From Porphyromonas pogonae (GTDB lineage: Bacteria > Bacteroidota > Bacteroidia > Bacteroidales > Porphyromonadaceae), in NCBI RefSeq assembly GCF_036320655.1, contig NZ_CP143258.1, positions 1,240,001 to 1,304,000 of the forward strand: a DNA stretch of 64,000 bases, given 5' to 3'. Below the pieces are notes generated by a model. It worked only from the letters and a program-made list of their open reading frames with translations, did no database searches and was not told where the DNA came from. A program made the translations under genes and the position numbers. Shown here one piece after another: positions 17,612-26,754 of this stretch (position 1 is its first letter; each line of letters opens with the position of its first letter).

Positions 17612-20600
17612 CTATTTTATATCTTTGAGCAGTTGTTTTACAGCTGCTTCTATTTGATTATCTTCTCCCTTGATAATTTTCTTGGGATCTAGCTTCACTT
17701 TCACGTCCGGTTCCAACTGGAAGTTCTCCAAATACGTGCCATCGGCTTTCTCATAACCTACAGCCGGTATACCGAAGTATAGTGTGGGATCTTGCAGTGT
17801 TACCCAGTTTACACTGGTCATGGTGCCGGGAACAGGCATACCTACAAGTTTACCTATTTTCATGTGCTTGTATACCCATGGGGTGCCGTGTGCATTGGAA
17901 TAGTCTGCCTCACAAATCATCATTACAGATGGCTTAGTCCATCGGCGGCTGGGCATGTCACAATATTTTTTACCGCGTATTACTTGGGTGAGATATTTAC
18001 TGCCGGAGAAGAACGTTTCGATGTCTTCGTGCAGACGACCTCCGCCATTGTAGCGGATATCTATGACGATGCCTTCCTTTTCATAGTACTTACCCAAAGC
18101 ATCGGAGTAAACCTTACGGAAACTCTCGTCGCCCATAGATGGAATATGTACATAGCCCAGTTTGCCGTTTGACAGTTTTTCTACTTCTGCGGCACGTTGC
18201 TTGATCCATCTGTCGTAGAGGAGTGAACTCAGCGTACCTGATGAGATAGGTTTGATCACCTCATCCCACCGCTCTTTTCTCTCAGGAGAGTAGAAAGAGA
18301 CAAGCACATTCTTTTTTACTTTGCCATTGAGAAATGGGAAGTAATCGGTATTCTCTGTGATCTCGTTACCGTCAATCTTTTCTATGATGTCTCCCGGTTT
18401 TACTTTGGAGCGATAATTATCAAAAGGTCCGCCTACAATGATTTCCTGTACTTTGAGCCCTTTTTTGCCCGGTTTGATGTCGAGAAAGAGTCCCAACTCA
18501 GCCGTTTGGTCAGCAAAGCTTGTAGATCTGTAGCCTGATCCTGTGTGCGATACATTCAGTTCACCCAGGAGTTCACTGAGCATCTCCGAGAAGTCGTAGT
18601 TGTTATTGATATACGGCAGAAATTTCTCATAATGCTTTGTCAGTTTGTCCCAGTTTACTCCATGCATATCTTTGCGGTAGAATCTCTTGGCTTCCTCTTC
18701 TTTGACCACTTTGTACATATAAGCTCGCTCTTTGTCTTTGTCGAGCTTCATCTCCGCACTGAAGGATACGGGTGTGATTTTGCCAGAAGGTACTTCCATC
18801 TTCTGTATGGAACTGCCTCCGATCATAAATAGATTCTTGCCTTCTTTGTCAGGGGTAAATCCCACCCATGAGCCGTTGAGCTTTTTGAGAAGTTGGGTAG
18901 AGCGTTTTCTGAGATCATGCTCCCACAGGTCATATCCACCCTCAAAGGCAGCCATGTAGTAAAGGTTCTTGCCGTCTTGTGTGATGTAAGCATCGCCCAG
19001 CTGTGAAGAGTTTGGAGTAAGTCGTACAATGCGTGTATCGATATTGTCAAATTCCACTACAATATCTTTTTTCGCTTTCTGATCTTTTTTATCTTTGGCG
19101 TCTTCCTTCTTTTTGTCTTCTTTTTTCTTTTCTTCCTCTTCTTTATTCTTGGCTGCTTTTTCGGCTTCGGTAAGCAGTTCGTATTCTTCAGTATTGAGCA
19201 TGTACTTGTTGTAAGCTTCACGGTTGAGGAATACAATCATTACGTCACTCATAGAGCCCCACGAAGCATGGTTGCGCATGCCGTACTGCTCAGAGCTGTA
19301 GATAATAGCATTACCACCCATGACCCATCGAGGATTCTGATCGAAGTAACCACTATTGGTGAGGTTGTGTATCTTACCGTTGGGCTGTTGCGAACTTACG
19401 ATACCAACGTCTGAGTATGGTGCATGGTTGTTGGAAACATATTCCAATACAAACCATTTGCCGTCAGGCGACCAGCTGTAGTTCATGCTTCCTGTTGTTT
19501 CGTGCTGATACTTACCATCTGTAATTTGTCTGATGCTTTTATTGGCAATGTTATAAACCATGAGTTTGGATCTGTCCATCACAAAGGCTATCTCTTTACC
19601 ATCCGGGGAGAACTCGGGGTTTTGTTTTTCGGAATCGTTGTTTTTGATCAATTTCTCTTCTTTGATCAGGGTAGCGTTGGGGAAATTGAGGTCTTCCTTG
19701 CGTTCTATACGTGCAATGTATAGGTCAGACTTGCCGTCACGGTTACTGGTATATACAAGAGATCTGTTGTCGGCACCGAAAGAAACTCCACTCTCTGCTT
19801 CGGGCGTAAAGGTGATTTGCTTGGTCGTAGAGTAATCAGCAGAGGTTACAAAAACTTCACCACGGATTACCATAGCTATTTGCTTGCCATCGGGCGAAAC
19901 GGCAGCGGATGTAACGCCTCTACTGAAAGTCATAGGTGTGATATTGTCTTGGTCATTGTCATTGAGTATTGTGACGTTTACTCTGCGAGGTTTTTGACCT
20001 TCTTGCATGGTGTATATCTCTCCGTCGAACCCAAAACAGAGTTTATCATCATTGGCAATACTGAGGAATCTTACGGGATGTTCTTTGAAGTTGGTGAGCT
20101 GCTTGGCTTCGGCATCTTTGGCTACGGATGTTTTATAAACATTGAATGACCCCGATCTTTCACTCAGGAAATAAATGTTTCTTTCATCTGAAGCAAAAAC
20201 AGGATCGGTGTCTTCACCCTGCCATGTAACTATGGGGCTATGAGTGTCTGTTTTGATGTCGTAAAGGTAGATATCTCGTGTTACGGATGAGGTGTGATGT
20301 TTGCGCCACACATTTTCAAATCCTTTGAGATCCTGATAGACAAATTTGTCTCCTTTTTTGTTCAAACAGATATTGAGTGCCGGCGTGGGTAATATCATCT
20401 CCGGCCTACCGCCGTCAAGAGATACTTGGTAAAGCTCCGTGAAACCCGTTCTCGGAAACATGGCACTGGTAACAAGGTCTTGTATGTGTGCGGAGAAAAT
20501 TACTTTTTTGCCATCGCGTGTGAAAGTGTATGGCGTTTCGCCACCGGAGTGGGTAGTTATTCTCTTGGCAGCACCTCCTGTAGCAGACATGACATAGATA

Positions 20601-20878
20601 TCTTTGCTACCGAAGTTGCGATCGCTTTGGAATGCAATGGTTCTGCCGTCTGGAGACCATACAGGCTTGGAATCATAAGCCGGGTTAGTTGTCAGTCTTA
20701 CAGCTTGTCCTCCATTGGACGATACTTTATAAATATCACCCTGATAGGAGAAGGCAATTTCTTTGCCGTCAGGCGATATTGCAGGATATCTCATCCACAG
20801 AGGGTTGTTCTGAGCGCCTACTGTTATGAAGAATGATGCTGTCGCAATGACTGAAATGATGAACTTTTTGATTTTCAT
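17612..20878 (-). CDS. tricorn-like S41 protease, exported
   Basis: A 1088-residue protein with a signal peptide (about 1-22, ending VGAQ). The N-terminal half has WD40/TolB-like beta-propeller repeats (many SPDGK blades). A highly charged K/E/D-rich insert at about 573-606 (AKNKEEEEKKKEDKKKED and on) separates the two propeller regions. A PDZ domain (about 793-836, PGDIIEKIDGNEI) and an S41 core (VIDIRYNGGG, then EADYSNAHGTPW with the presumed nucleophile serine near 993) follow. Tricorn proteases degrade peptides; a signal peptide implies periplasmic or surface location, unlike the archaeal cytosolic enzyme. A paralogue starts at 62565. The promoter is at 21028-21058. Confidence 0.92.
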   Translation of the reverse strand: MKIKKFIISVIATASFFITVGAQNNPLWMRYPAISPDGKEIAFSYQGDIYKVSSNGGQAVRLTTNPAYDSKPVWSPDGRTIAFQSDRNFGSKDIYVMSATGGAAKRITTHSGGETPYTFTRDGKKVIFSAHIQDLVTSAMFPRTGFTELYQVSLDGGRPEMILPTPALNICLNKKGDKFVYQDLKGFENVWRKHHTSSVTRDIYLYDIKTDTHSPIVTWQGEDTDPVFASDERNIYFLSERSGSFNVYKTSVAKDAEAKQLTNFKEHPVRFLSIANDDKLCFGFDGEIYTMQEGQKPRRVNVTILNDNDQDNITPMTFSRGVTSAAVSPDGKQIAMVIRGEVFVTSADYSTTKQITFTPEAESGVSFGADNRSLVYTSNRDGKSDLYIARIERKEDLNFPNATLIKEEKLIKNNDSEKQNPEFSPDGKEIAFVMDRSKLMVYNIANKSIRQITDGKYQHETTGSMNYSWSPDGKWFVLEYVSNNHAPYSDVGIVSSQQPNGKIHNLTNSGYFDQNPRWVMGGNAIIYSSEQYGMRNHASWGSMSDVMIVFLNREAYNKYMLNTEEYELLTEAEKAAKNKEEEEKKKEDKKKEDAKDKKDQKAKKDIVVEFDNIDTRIVRLTPNSSQLGDAYITQDGKNLYYMAAFEGGYDLWEHDLRKRSTQLLKKLNGSWVGFTPDKEGKNLFMIGGSSIQKMEVPSGKITPVSFSAEMKLDKDKERAYMYKVVKEEEAKRFYRKDMHGVNWDKLTKHYEKFLPYINNNYDFSEMLSELLGELNVSHTGSGYRSTSFADQTAELGLFLDIKPGKKGLKVQEIIVGGPFDNYRSKVKPGDIIEKIDGNEITENTDYFPFLNGKVKKNVLVSFYSPERKERWDEVIKPISSGTLSSLLYDRWIKQRAAEVEKLSNGKLGYVHIPSMGDESFRKVYSDALGKYYEKEGIVIDIRYNGGGRLHEDIETFFSGSKYLTQVIRGKKYCDMPSRRWTKPSVMMICEADYSNAHGTPWVYKHMKIGKLVGMPVPGTMTSVNWVTLQDPTLYFGIPAVGYEKADGTYLENFQLEPDVKVKLDPKKIIKGEDNQIEAAVKQLLKDIK

Positions 20879-21027
20879 TTCGATGTTTTATTATTGAAGA
20901 TTATTTGTGTGCTTTGGATTTAGGGTAATTAATAATATTCATAATTGTATTTCAAAAGACTAAAATGCGATTATTGTGTTTAATCTCTAAGCCCGGCATA
21001 CATCATGAAACAATATACCGTAAAAAA

Positions 21028-21058
21028 CAAAAATATGGAAATTAACCGTTATCGGCAA
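21028..21058 (-). promoter_or_regulatory. promoter of the tricorn-like protease gene
   Basis: On the minus strand: TTG at 21058-21056, a 20-base spacer, and TATTTTTG at 21035-21028. It predicts a 5' leader of about 140 nt before the ATG at 20878. The surrounding gap (20879-21183) has nothing else that I recognise. Confidence 0.6.
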
Positions 21059-21183
21059 GGCGCCTATTTTAATTTACGGTAGTTTGTATTGCAAATTATG
21101 ATTTTGATGCATTGTTTAGCTCTAAATACCAACCTCAAGAGCTTATTTAATGGAAAGAGAAACCAGGCTCCCTCTGTGCATTA

Positions 21184-22110
21184 TCATTTTTTTTTGTTTT
21201 TATCCTCACTTTTGGTCAGAGAGCTTAGTGCCAGTCCTGCCAATACGAGTATACCTCCGTAGATATAGTAAATATGGAGCGTTTCGCTCAGAAGCAGTAC
21301 TCCTGCAAATAATCCTATCACGGGACTGAGATTGTTGAATACTCCCACGATAGATGCCGGCAATACCTTGAGGCTGTAATTGGTAAGAAACGAGGTAACC
21401 AATGTGGAAAGAATGCCCAAATATATCAAAATATAGATGTATTGAGGGAAATGGAAACGCACGAAGTAATCCCTGAAATTATGCTCCAGACCATAAATGC
21501 CTACGTTGATCACATTGATAAGCAACGTGGAATATAAGAGAATATAAAAGGTCACAGTGATAGGAGGAATGTCCGAGATAATATGTTTGAGTACGATAAA
21601 ATAAGCAACAATGGTAACCAGCGAAATCAGAATAAATATGTATCCCCAATAATTCATGGAAACACTGTGCACGGATTGTACGGTGATGTAAATTACTCCT
21701 AAAACCGAGAGCACAGAGCCAAGCTTCTGGACAAAGATGGTACGCTCCTTGAGTATAATACTCGATGCCATGAGTGTCACTACAGGTAAAAGTGCATAAA
21801 TAATAGCTGCTTCCGAAGCGGGGACAATACGTATGCCTAATATCTGGAAAGCAAAGAATCCTGCCGGATATAAAAGAGATAGTCCGAATAAAGATATTTT
21901 TTGGTGGTAGTTTACCGCCCTTATCTTTACCATGCGTGTGCGCTGTAGTATGTATATTGCCGCAAAAGCAAGCAATAAACGATCGGCAAGTAAATCTATG
22001 GGGCTACTGTATCTGAGTCCTATTTTGACAAAGATATAAGACAGCCCTATAATGGATGTACCCAATAAGGCGGCAAGCAGTCCTTTGATTTTGTTGTTGG
22101 TTGGCATCAT
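21184..22110 (-). CDS. DMT-superfamily (EamA) transporter
   Basis: About 308 residues with ten predicted membrane helices in two EamA repeats, the usual length for drug/metabolite exporters. The frame extends up to an ATG at 22137, but a promoter (TTG 22145-22143, TATTTTTG 22122-22115) lies inside that extension and would start transcription near 22108. I therefore prefer the ATG at 22110, or its neighbour at 22107, which give MMPTNNKIKGLLAALLG with the first helix in place. The mRNA would then be leaderless or nearly so. Substrate is unknown. The tail is Lys-rich and cytoplasmic. Confidence 0.85.
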   Translation of the reverse strand: MMPTNNKIKGLLAALLGTSIIGLSYIFVKIGLRYSSPIDLLADRLLLAFAAIYILQRTRMVKIRAVNYHQKISLFGLSLLYPAGFFAFQILGIRIVPASEAAIIYALLPVVTLMASSIILKERTIFVQKLGSVLSVLGVIYITVQSVHSVSMNYWGYIFILISLVTIVAYFIVLKHIISDIPPITVTFYILLYSTLLINVINVGIYGLEHNFRDYFVRFHFPQYIYILIYLGILSTLVTSFLTNYSLKVLPASIVGVFNNLSPVIGLFAGVLLLSETLHIYYIYGGILVLAGLALSSLTKSEDKNKKK

Positions 22111-22114
22111 TGGA

Positions 22115-22145
22115 CAAAAATAACCACAGTTACTCAAAATACCAA
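22115..22145 (-). promoter_or_regulatory. promoter of the EamA transporter gene
   Basis: On the minus strand: TTG at 22145-22143, a 20-base spacer, TATTTTTG at 22122-22115. Its position decides against the longest possible start (22137) of the transporter gene. Confidence 0.55.
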
Positions 22146-22277
22146 TTTACCGTATTATCTTTCTCCCGCTGTTTGCCTATGCCCTCTGATATGATTAGTC
22201 CTAAATAACCTGTACAGGTCATTTAGGACTAATATTGACGATTACATTCCGGGGTAATCGATAAATGATGATGTGAG

Positions 22278-22351
22278 TGGAGTATAGCGGACTCGAACCG
22301 CTCACCTCAACACTGCCAGTGTTGCGCTCTAGCCAGATGAGCTAATACCCC
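22278..22351 (-). tRNA. tRNA-Ala (anticodon GGC)
   Basis: On the minus strand a complete cloverleaf: acceptor GGGGTAT with ATACTCC (one G-T pair), D arm GCTCATCTGGCTAGAGC, anticodon stem CAACA/TGTTG with loop CTGGCAG (anticodon GGC, reading GCC), and T arm with GGTTCGAGTCC. CCA is not encoded. A -7-like TACATTTG (minus strand, 22377-22370) lies just upstream. Confidence 0.95.
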
Positions 22352-22400
22352 GTGTTTCTTTTTCGAGGGCAAATGTAAGTATAATTCTGAAACTAATACC

Positions 22401-22408
22401 TACTTTTG
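22401..22408 (+). promoter_or_regulatory. -7 box before the DUF4286 gene
   Basis: TACTTTTG matches TAnnTTTG. Transcription would start near 22415, which favours translation from the ATG at 22439. A clear -33 TTG is missing, so this is a partial match. Confidence 0.4.
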
Positions 22409-22438
22409 TTGATAAATATGAATAAAGTTCAAGAAAAA

Positions 22439-22750
22439 ATGATTGTATACAACACCACATTTGCAGTTGATCCGGCTATCTGTTCGGAGTTTGTCTCTTA
22501 TATTAAATCAGAGTTTATCCCTGCAGTGTTGAAAACCAATCTATTGAGTAATCCCCGCTTGCATCGTGTCCTCAAAGATAATGCCGCAGAGGAGGGGGTA
22601 AGCTATGCTTTACATTTCGAAGCAAAAAATATGGCTGTACTGGACAAATATTTCGAAGAGTACGGTGTGGATTTGAATGAAGCTTTGGCAGACCGTTTTG
22701 CCAATCGAATGGCAGGCTTTATAACCATGATGGAGATTGAAGAAATCTGA
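22439..22750 (+). CDS. DUF4286 family protein
   Basis: About 103 residues, beginning [11 protein letters not shown], the usual N-terminus of the small Bacteroidetes DUF4286 family. I chose the ATG at 22439 because family members start there and the -7 box at 22401-22408 leaves room for a leader; an ATG at 22418 and a TTG at 22406 are upstream in frame. No signal peptide or membrane helix is present; the predicted fold is a compact ferredoxin-like (dimeric alpha-beta barrel) domain. Function is unknown. ruvC follows after 8 bp, and this pairing suggests cotranscription. Confidence 0.85.
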   Translation: MIVYNTTFAVDPAICSEFVSYIKSEFIPAVLKTNLLSNPRLHRVLKDNAAEEGVSYALHFEAKNMAVLDKYFEEYGVDLNEALADRFANRMAGFITMMEIEEI

Positions 22751-22758
22751 TAGAAGTT

Positions 22759-23343
22759 ATGATGTCTAATCCAAACGAACGCATTATCATGGGTATAGAT
22801 CCCGGCACATTGATTATGGGCTACGGCCTAATCAGAGTGAGGGGGCAGAAGGCTGAACTCATGGCAATGGGGGTAATCAGATTGAGCAAATTTGAAAATC
22901 ATTACCTGCGACTCAAAAGAATATTTGATCGAGTAAGCGGTCTTATTGAAGAATTCAAACCCGATGAACTTGCTATCGAAGCTCCTTTCTTTGGAAAGAA
23001 TGTACAGAGTATGCTCAAGTTGGGGCGTGCTCAAGGGGTAGCTATGGCTTCGGCACTGAGTTATGATATTCCTATTACGGAGTATGTACCTATGCGTATC
23101 AAGCAAGCCATCACCGGCAATGGTGGAGCATCCAAAGAGCAAGTCGCCGGTATGGTGCAGCGCTTTCTCAAAATTCCTGAAAAAGATATGCCTGCGGATC
23201 TAGATGCAACTGATGGTGTAGCGGCGGCTTTGTGCCATTTTTTTACAACATCTATCCCTATGACGGGGAGTAATAAAGGTGCAACCAAAAACTGGGGCGA
23301 CTTTGTAAAGCAGAATCCCGGTAGAGTCAAGGGCTTGAAATAA
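22759..23343 (+). CDS. ruvC: Holliday junction resolvase RuvC
   Basis: A 194-residue RNase H-fold endonuclease that cleaves Holliday junctions. All four catalytic acids are recognisable: D14 (MGIDPGT), E74 (AIEAPFF), D149 and D152 (DATD). The length is normal, with a basic C-terminal tail. It begins 8 bp after the DUF4286 gene. ruvA and ruvB are not in this window. A second ATG directly follows the first; either may be used. Confidence 0.96.
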   Translation: MMSNPNERIIMGIDPGTLIMGYGLIRVRGQKAELMAMGVIRLSKFENHYLRLKRIFDRVSGLIEEFKPDELAIEAPFFGKNVQSMLKLGRAQGVAMASALSYDIPITEYVPMRIKQAITGNGGASKEQVAGMVQRFLKIPEKDMPADLDATDGVAAALCHFFTTSIPMTGSNKGATKNWGDFVKQNPGRVKGLK

Positions 23344-23625
23344 GATTGTTTCTGAGGAGACTTTAGCTTTACCGATATCCAAGATTGGCGAAGTGTATGT
23401 ATGCCTGGTATTGCAAGCCAATAACCAAACGTGAGCAGTGATACAAAGTAACAAACTTACTCTTGCTTTAAAACCCACGGGCAATCTCCTTCTTATTTCT
23501 GTTCCGACATAGCTTTGGGGGCTCAATAGGCAAGTTTTTTCTTGTGAAAAGGAGTTCTACTGATAATTCGCCTTCAAATTTGAATCTGCTCTTATAGAAA
23601 AATCTTATATTTGTGATCTTAGGTA

Positions 23626-24120
23626 ATGAGTCATTACATTATTAGATTTCAAATGGATATTCTTAAGCTTCAGAACGAAAAATTGAGAACTTACATTGAT
23701 TCTCATAAGCTACGAAATACTTTGGAACGGTATGAAGTATTGGCTTCTGCCTATATGCTTGATAAGAAAGGCCCCTTTACGGCATCCGATCTTTATCACA
23801 ATCATAACAAAAAGCATAGCCGTATTACCAAAGGCTCTATCTATAATGTACTGGATTTGCTGGAAGAAGCGGATATAGTGGTAAAGATACCGGCTGAATC
23901 TTCTTTTTGTGTGCTTTACATCATGGCATACCATACCGAAGATCAGTTTATTGCCATATGCAACAAATGCGGCAAAGTCTCCTTTTATCCCAGAGAAAAG
24001 AGCCAGACTTTTACTCATAAGACGTTATTGGGGCGGTTCAAGGTGTGTAGACCGGTGCTTTACACCTTTGGGCGTTGTGCCACGTGCTCTAGGAAACAAA
24101 AGAAAACGAATTTAAAATAA
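23626..24120 (+). CDS. Fur-family transcriptional regulator
   Basis: 164 residues: a winged-helix N-terminal domain (about 25-95; SRITKGSIYNVLDLLEEADIV) and a C-terminal dimerisation domain with two zinc-type CxxC pairs, CNKC and CATC. The His-rich metal site typical of Fur (HHHDH) is replaced by AYHTEDQ, so the sensed ligand may differ; a heme-linked Fur relative is known in Porphyromonas gingivalis, which makes that worth considering. A -7 box TATATTTG is at 23606-23613. The ATG at 23653 (MDILKLQNE) is an alternative start. purA follows after 15 bp. The 282-bp gap before it (23344-23625) shows no gene. Confidence 0.88.
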   Translation: MSHYIIRFQMDILKLQNEKLRTYIDSHKLRNTLERYEVLASAYMLDKKGPFTASDLYHNHNKKHSRITKGSIYNVLDLLEEADIVVKIPAESSFCVLYIMAYHTEDQFIAICNKCGKVSFYPREKSQTFTHKTLLGRFKVCRPVLYTFGRCATCSRKQKKTNLK

Positions 24121-24135
24121 ACATAAACAAAGACA

Positions 24136-25404
24136 ATGGAAAAAGTAGATGTGCTTTTAGGTCTCCAATGGGGCGACGAAGGAAAAGGTAAAATAGTGGA
24201 CGTGCTTACGCCCCAATATGACTTAGTCGCCAGATTTCAGGGAGGTCCTAACGCAGGCCATACCTTGGAGTTCAACGGGGAGAAATATATCCTTCGTTCG
24301 ATTCCTTCCGGTATTTTCCAAGGTAATAAGATCAATGTTATAGGTAACGGGGTAGTACTTGACCCTGTATTGTTTCAGGAAGAAGCCGAAGCTTTGGCCA
24401 AAAGTGGCCATGACCTCACAAAAAGATTGGTGATCTCAAGAAAAGCTCATTTGATATTGCCTACACACCGATTGTTGGATGCTGCTAACGAAGCGGCCAA
24501 AGGCGGAGCCAAAATAGGTACTACCGGTAAAGGTATCGGTCCCACATATACAGACAAGATAAGCCGTTATGGTTTGCGTGCCGGTGATATCGAACATGAT
24601 TTCGAAAGCAAGTATAATGCTGCAAAGGAGAGACATCTGCGCATGCTTGCTTCTTTGAATTATACGCAAGATATAGCAGAGCTCGAAGCTCGCTGGATGC
24701 AAGCAATAGAATTTCTCAAGACATTTACCTTTGTTGATAGTGAGTTCTTGGTGAATAAATCACTCAAAGAGGGGAAGAAAGTTCTTGCAGAAGGTGCACA
24801 AGGATCGTTGCTCGATATTGACTTCGGCTCTTATCCTTTTGTTACTTCCAGTAATACCGTCTGTGCAGGATGTTGTACCGGTCTGGGTGTGGCTCCTCGT
24901 AATATTGGTGATGTTTACGGTATTTTCAAAGCTTATTGTACCCGTGTGGGGGCAGGCCCTTTCCCTACCGAACTTCTTGACGAAACAGGAGAGAAACTAT
25001 GCGACCTAGGACATGAATTTGGCTCTGTGACAGGACGCAGAAGACGTTGTGGTTGGATAGACCTTGTGGCTTTGCGTTATACTGTAATGCTCAATGGCGT
25101 GAGCAAACTGATCATGATGAAGAGCGATGTCATGGATACTTTCCCCGTAATCAAGGCTTGCGTGGCATATGAAATCGATGGTAAGGAAGTGAAAGATTTC
25201 CCTTACGAATTGAACGAAAATGTGAAACCTGTATACAAGGAATTCAAAGGTTGGAACAAAACGATGCAAGATGTGAAGACTGAAAATGAGTTCCCCGTAG
25301 AATTTAAAGAATATATCAAGTTTTTGGAGTCTGAATTGGGCGTGGAGATAGCTATTGTTTCTGTAGGTCCTGATAGGGAACAGACTATAATGTGTCACCA
25401 CTAA
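24136..25404 (+). CDS. purA: adenylosuccinate synthetase
   Basis: A 422-residue GTP-dependent enzyme that joins IMP and aspartate, the first committed step to AMP. Signatures: GLQWGDEGKGK at about residues 8-18 with the catalytic Asp, GPNAGHT, TTGKGIGPTYTDKISR, the IMP-binding SVTGRRRRCGW segment, and a C-terminal SVGPDREQT. Length is normal. It lies 15 bp after the Fur-family gene, so regulation of purA by that protein or simple cotranscription is possible. Confidence 0.98.
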   Translation: MEKVDVLLGLQWGDEGKGKIVDVLTPQYDLVARFQGGPNAGHTLEFNGEKYILRSIPSGIFQGNKINVIGNGVVLDPVLFQEEAEALAKSGHDLTKRLVISRKAHLILPTHRLLDAANEAAKGGAKIGTTGKGIGPTYTDKISRYGLRAGDIEHDFESKYNAAKERHLRMLASLNYTQDIAELEARWMQAIEFLKTFTFVDSEFLVNKSLKEGKKVLAEGAQGSLLDIDFGSYPFVTSSNTVCAGCCTGLGVAPRNIGDVYGIFKAYCTRVGAGPFPTELLDETGEKLCDLGHEFGSVTGRRRRCGWIDLVALRYTVMLNGVSKLIMMKSDVMDTFPVIKACVAYEIDGKEVKDFPYELNENVKPVYKEFKGWNKTMQDVKTENEFPVEFKEYIKFLESELGVEIAIVSVGPDREQTIMCHH

Positions 25405-25437
25405 CGAAAATCGAAGACACTTCGTTGTTCTTTCCCA

Positions 25438-26754
25438 ATGACTTATTCAGAGACTATTGAGTATTTATACAGTGCTACCCCGGTGTTTCAGCACCAGGGT
25501 GGTTCTGCCTATAAGCCCGGCTTGGATACGGTGAAAACCCTTGATGAAGCTAATGGGCATCCGCACAAATCTTTTCGGAGTATTCATGTGGCAGGTACCA
25601 ACGGCAAAGGATCTACTTGCCACACCATCGCTGCCGTGTTGCAAGCTGCCGGTTATAAGGTAGGCTTATTCACATCTCCTCATCTCATTGATTTTAGAGA
25701 GAGGATCAGAGTCAATGGTGAGATGATACCACAGGACTATGTGGTGAGCTTTGTAGACCGGAGTATGCCGTGGGTCGAAAAACTAAAACCTTCGTTTTTC
25801 GAACTGACAACCATGATGGCTTTTTGCTATTTCAGAGATGCCGGTGTGGATTATGCGATTATCGAAGTAGGTATGGGAGGCAGATTGGATAGTACCAATA
25901 TTATTACTCCCATTCTCAGTATTATTACTAATATATCCCTTGATCATACGCAGTTTTTAGGCTCTACCGAAGAAGCTATTGCCCACGAAAAAGCAGGTAT
26001 TATCAAGAGTGGTGTGCCGTCGGTAATAGGTGAAGCTTGCGGAGTGGTAAAAGAAGTTTTCGCTTCCAAAGCAAAAGATGTGGGGTCACCCGTATCATTT
26101 GCAGAGAATGAGTCCGTCATCCTTTCCTATGAAAGACTTCCCGATGGATTTTTTCTTTACGATACTGCTGATTATGGTGATGTTCTGGGTGAGCTGGCTG
26201 GCGAAGTTCAGTGCCTCAATGCTCGTACCATTTTGACGGCTTTGAGAGTCCTGTGTAAGCAAAATAATCATATCTTTGATGCTCGTGCCGTACGCCAAGG
26301 CTTTGCTCATGTAAATGAAATGACAGGACTCATGGGACGTTGGCAGAAGTTGCACGACACACCACTTGTAATCTGTGATACGGGGCATAACGTGGGGGGA
26401 TTTGAAAAGATTGCGATACAACTGCAACAGTTACAATCTGCTCGCAAAGGCTCTACTTTACACATGGTTATAGGATTCGTGAGTGACAAAGATATTGACG
26501 GCCTGCTCAATCTGATACCTCAAAGTGCTGTTTGTTATTTCACACAGCCTGATATAAAAAGGGCTTTAGACGCAGAGGCCCTGAAACAAAAAGCCACACC
26601 CAAGAAATTACATGGGCAAAGCTATTCCACTGTCGTGGATGCCTATCAGTGCGCCATGGCAGAAGCTAAGGACAATGATATCATTTTCATTGGTGGAAGT
26701 AATTTTATAGTTTCAGAAATTATTAATCATTTATTTAATAGCGATCAAAAATGA
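25438..26754 (+). CDS. folC: dihydrofolate/folylpolyglutamate synthase
   Basis: A 438-residue Mur-ligase-family enzyme that adds glutamate to folates and probably also makes dihydrofolate. It has the ATP loop HVAGTNGKGST near residue 55, the FolC signature TSPHLIDFRERIRVNG, EVGMGGRLDSTN, ISLDHTQFLG and the C-terminal DTGHNVGGF. The stop overlaps the following MFS gene by 4 bp. Confidence 0.95.
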   Translation: MTYSETIEYLYSATPVFQHQGGSAYKPGLDTVKTLDEANGHPHKSFRSIHVAGTNGKGSTCHTIAAVLQAAGYKVGLFTSPHLIDFRERIRVNGEMIPQDYVVSFVDRSMPWVEKLKPSFFELTTMMAFCYFRDAGVDYAIIEVGMGGRLDSTNIITPILSIITNISLDHTQFLGSTEEAIAHEKAGIIKSGVPSVIGEACGVVKEVFASKAKDVGSPVSFAENESVILSYERLPDGFFLYDTADYGDVLGELAGEVQCLNARTILTALRVLCKQNNHIFDARAVRQGFAHVNEMTGLMGRWQKLHDTPLVICDTGHNVGGFEKIAIQLQQLQSARKGSTLHMVIGFVSDKDIDGLLNLIPQSAVCYFTQPDIKRALDAEALKQKATPKKLHGQSYSTVVDAYQCAMAEAKDNDIIFIGGSNFIVSEIINHLFNSDQK

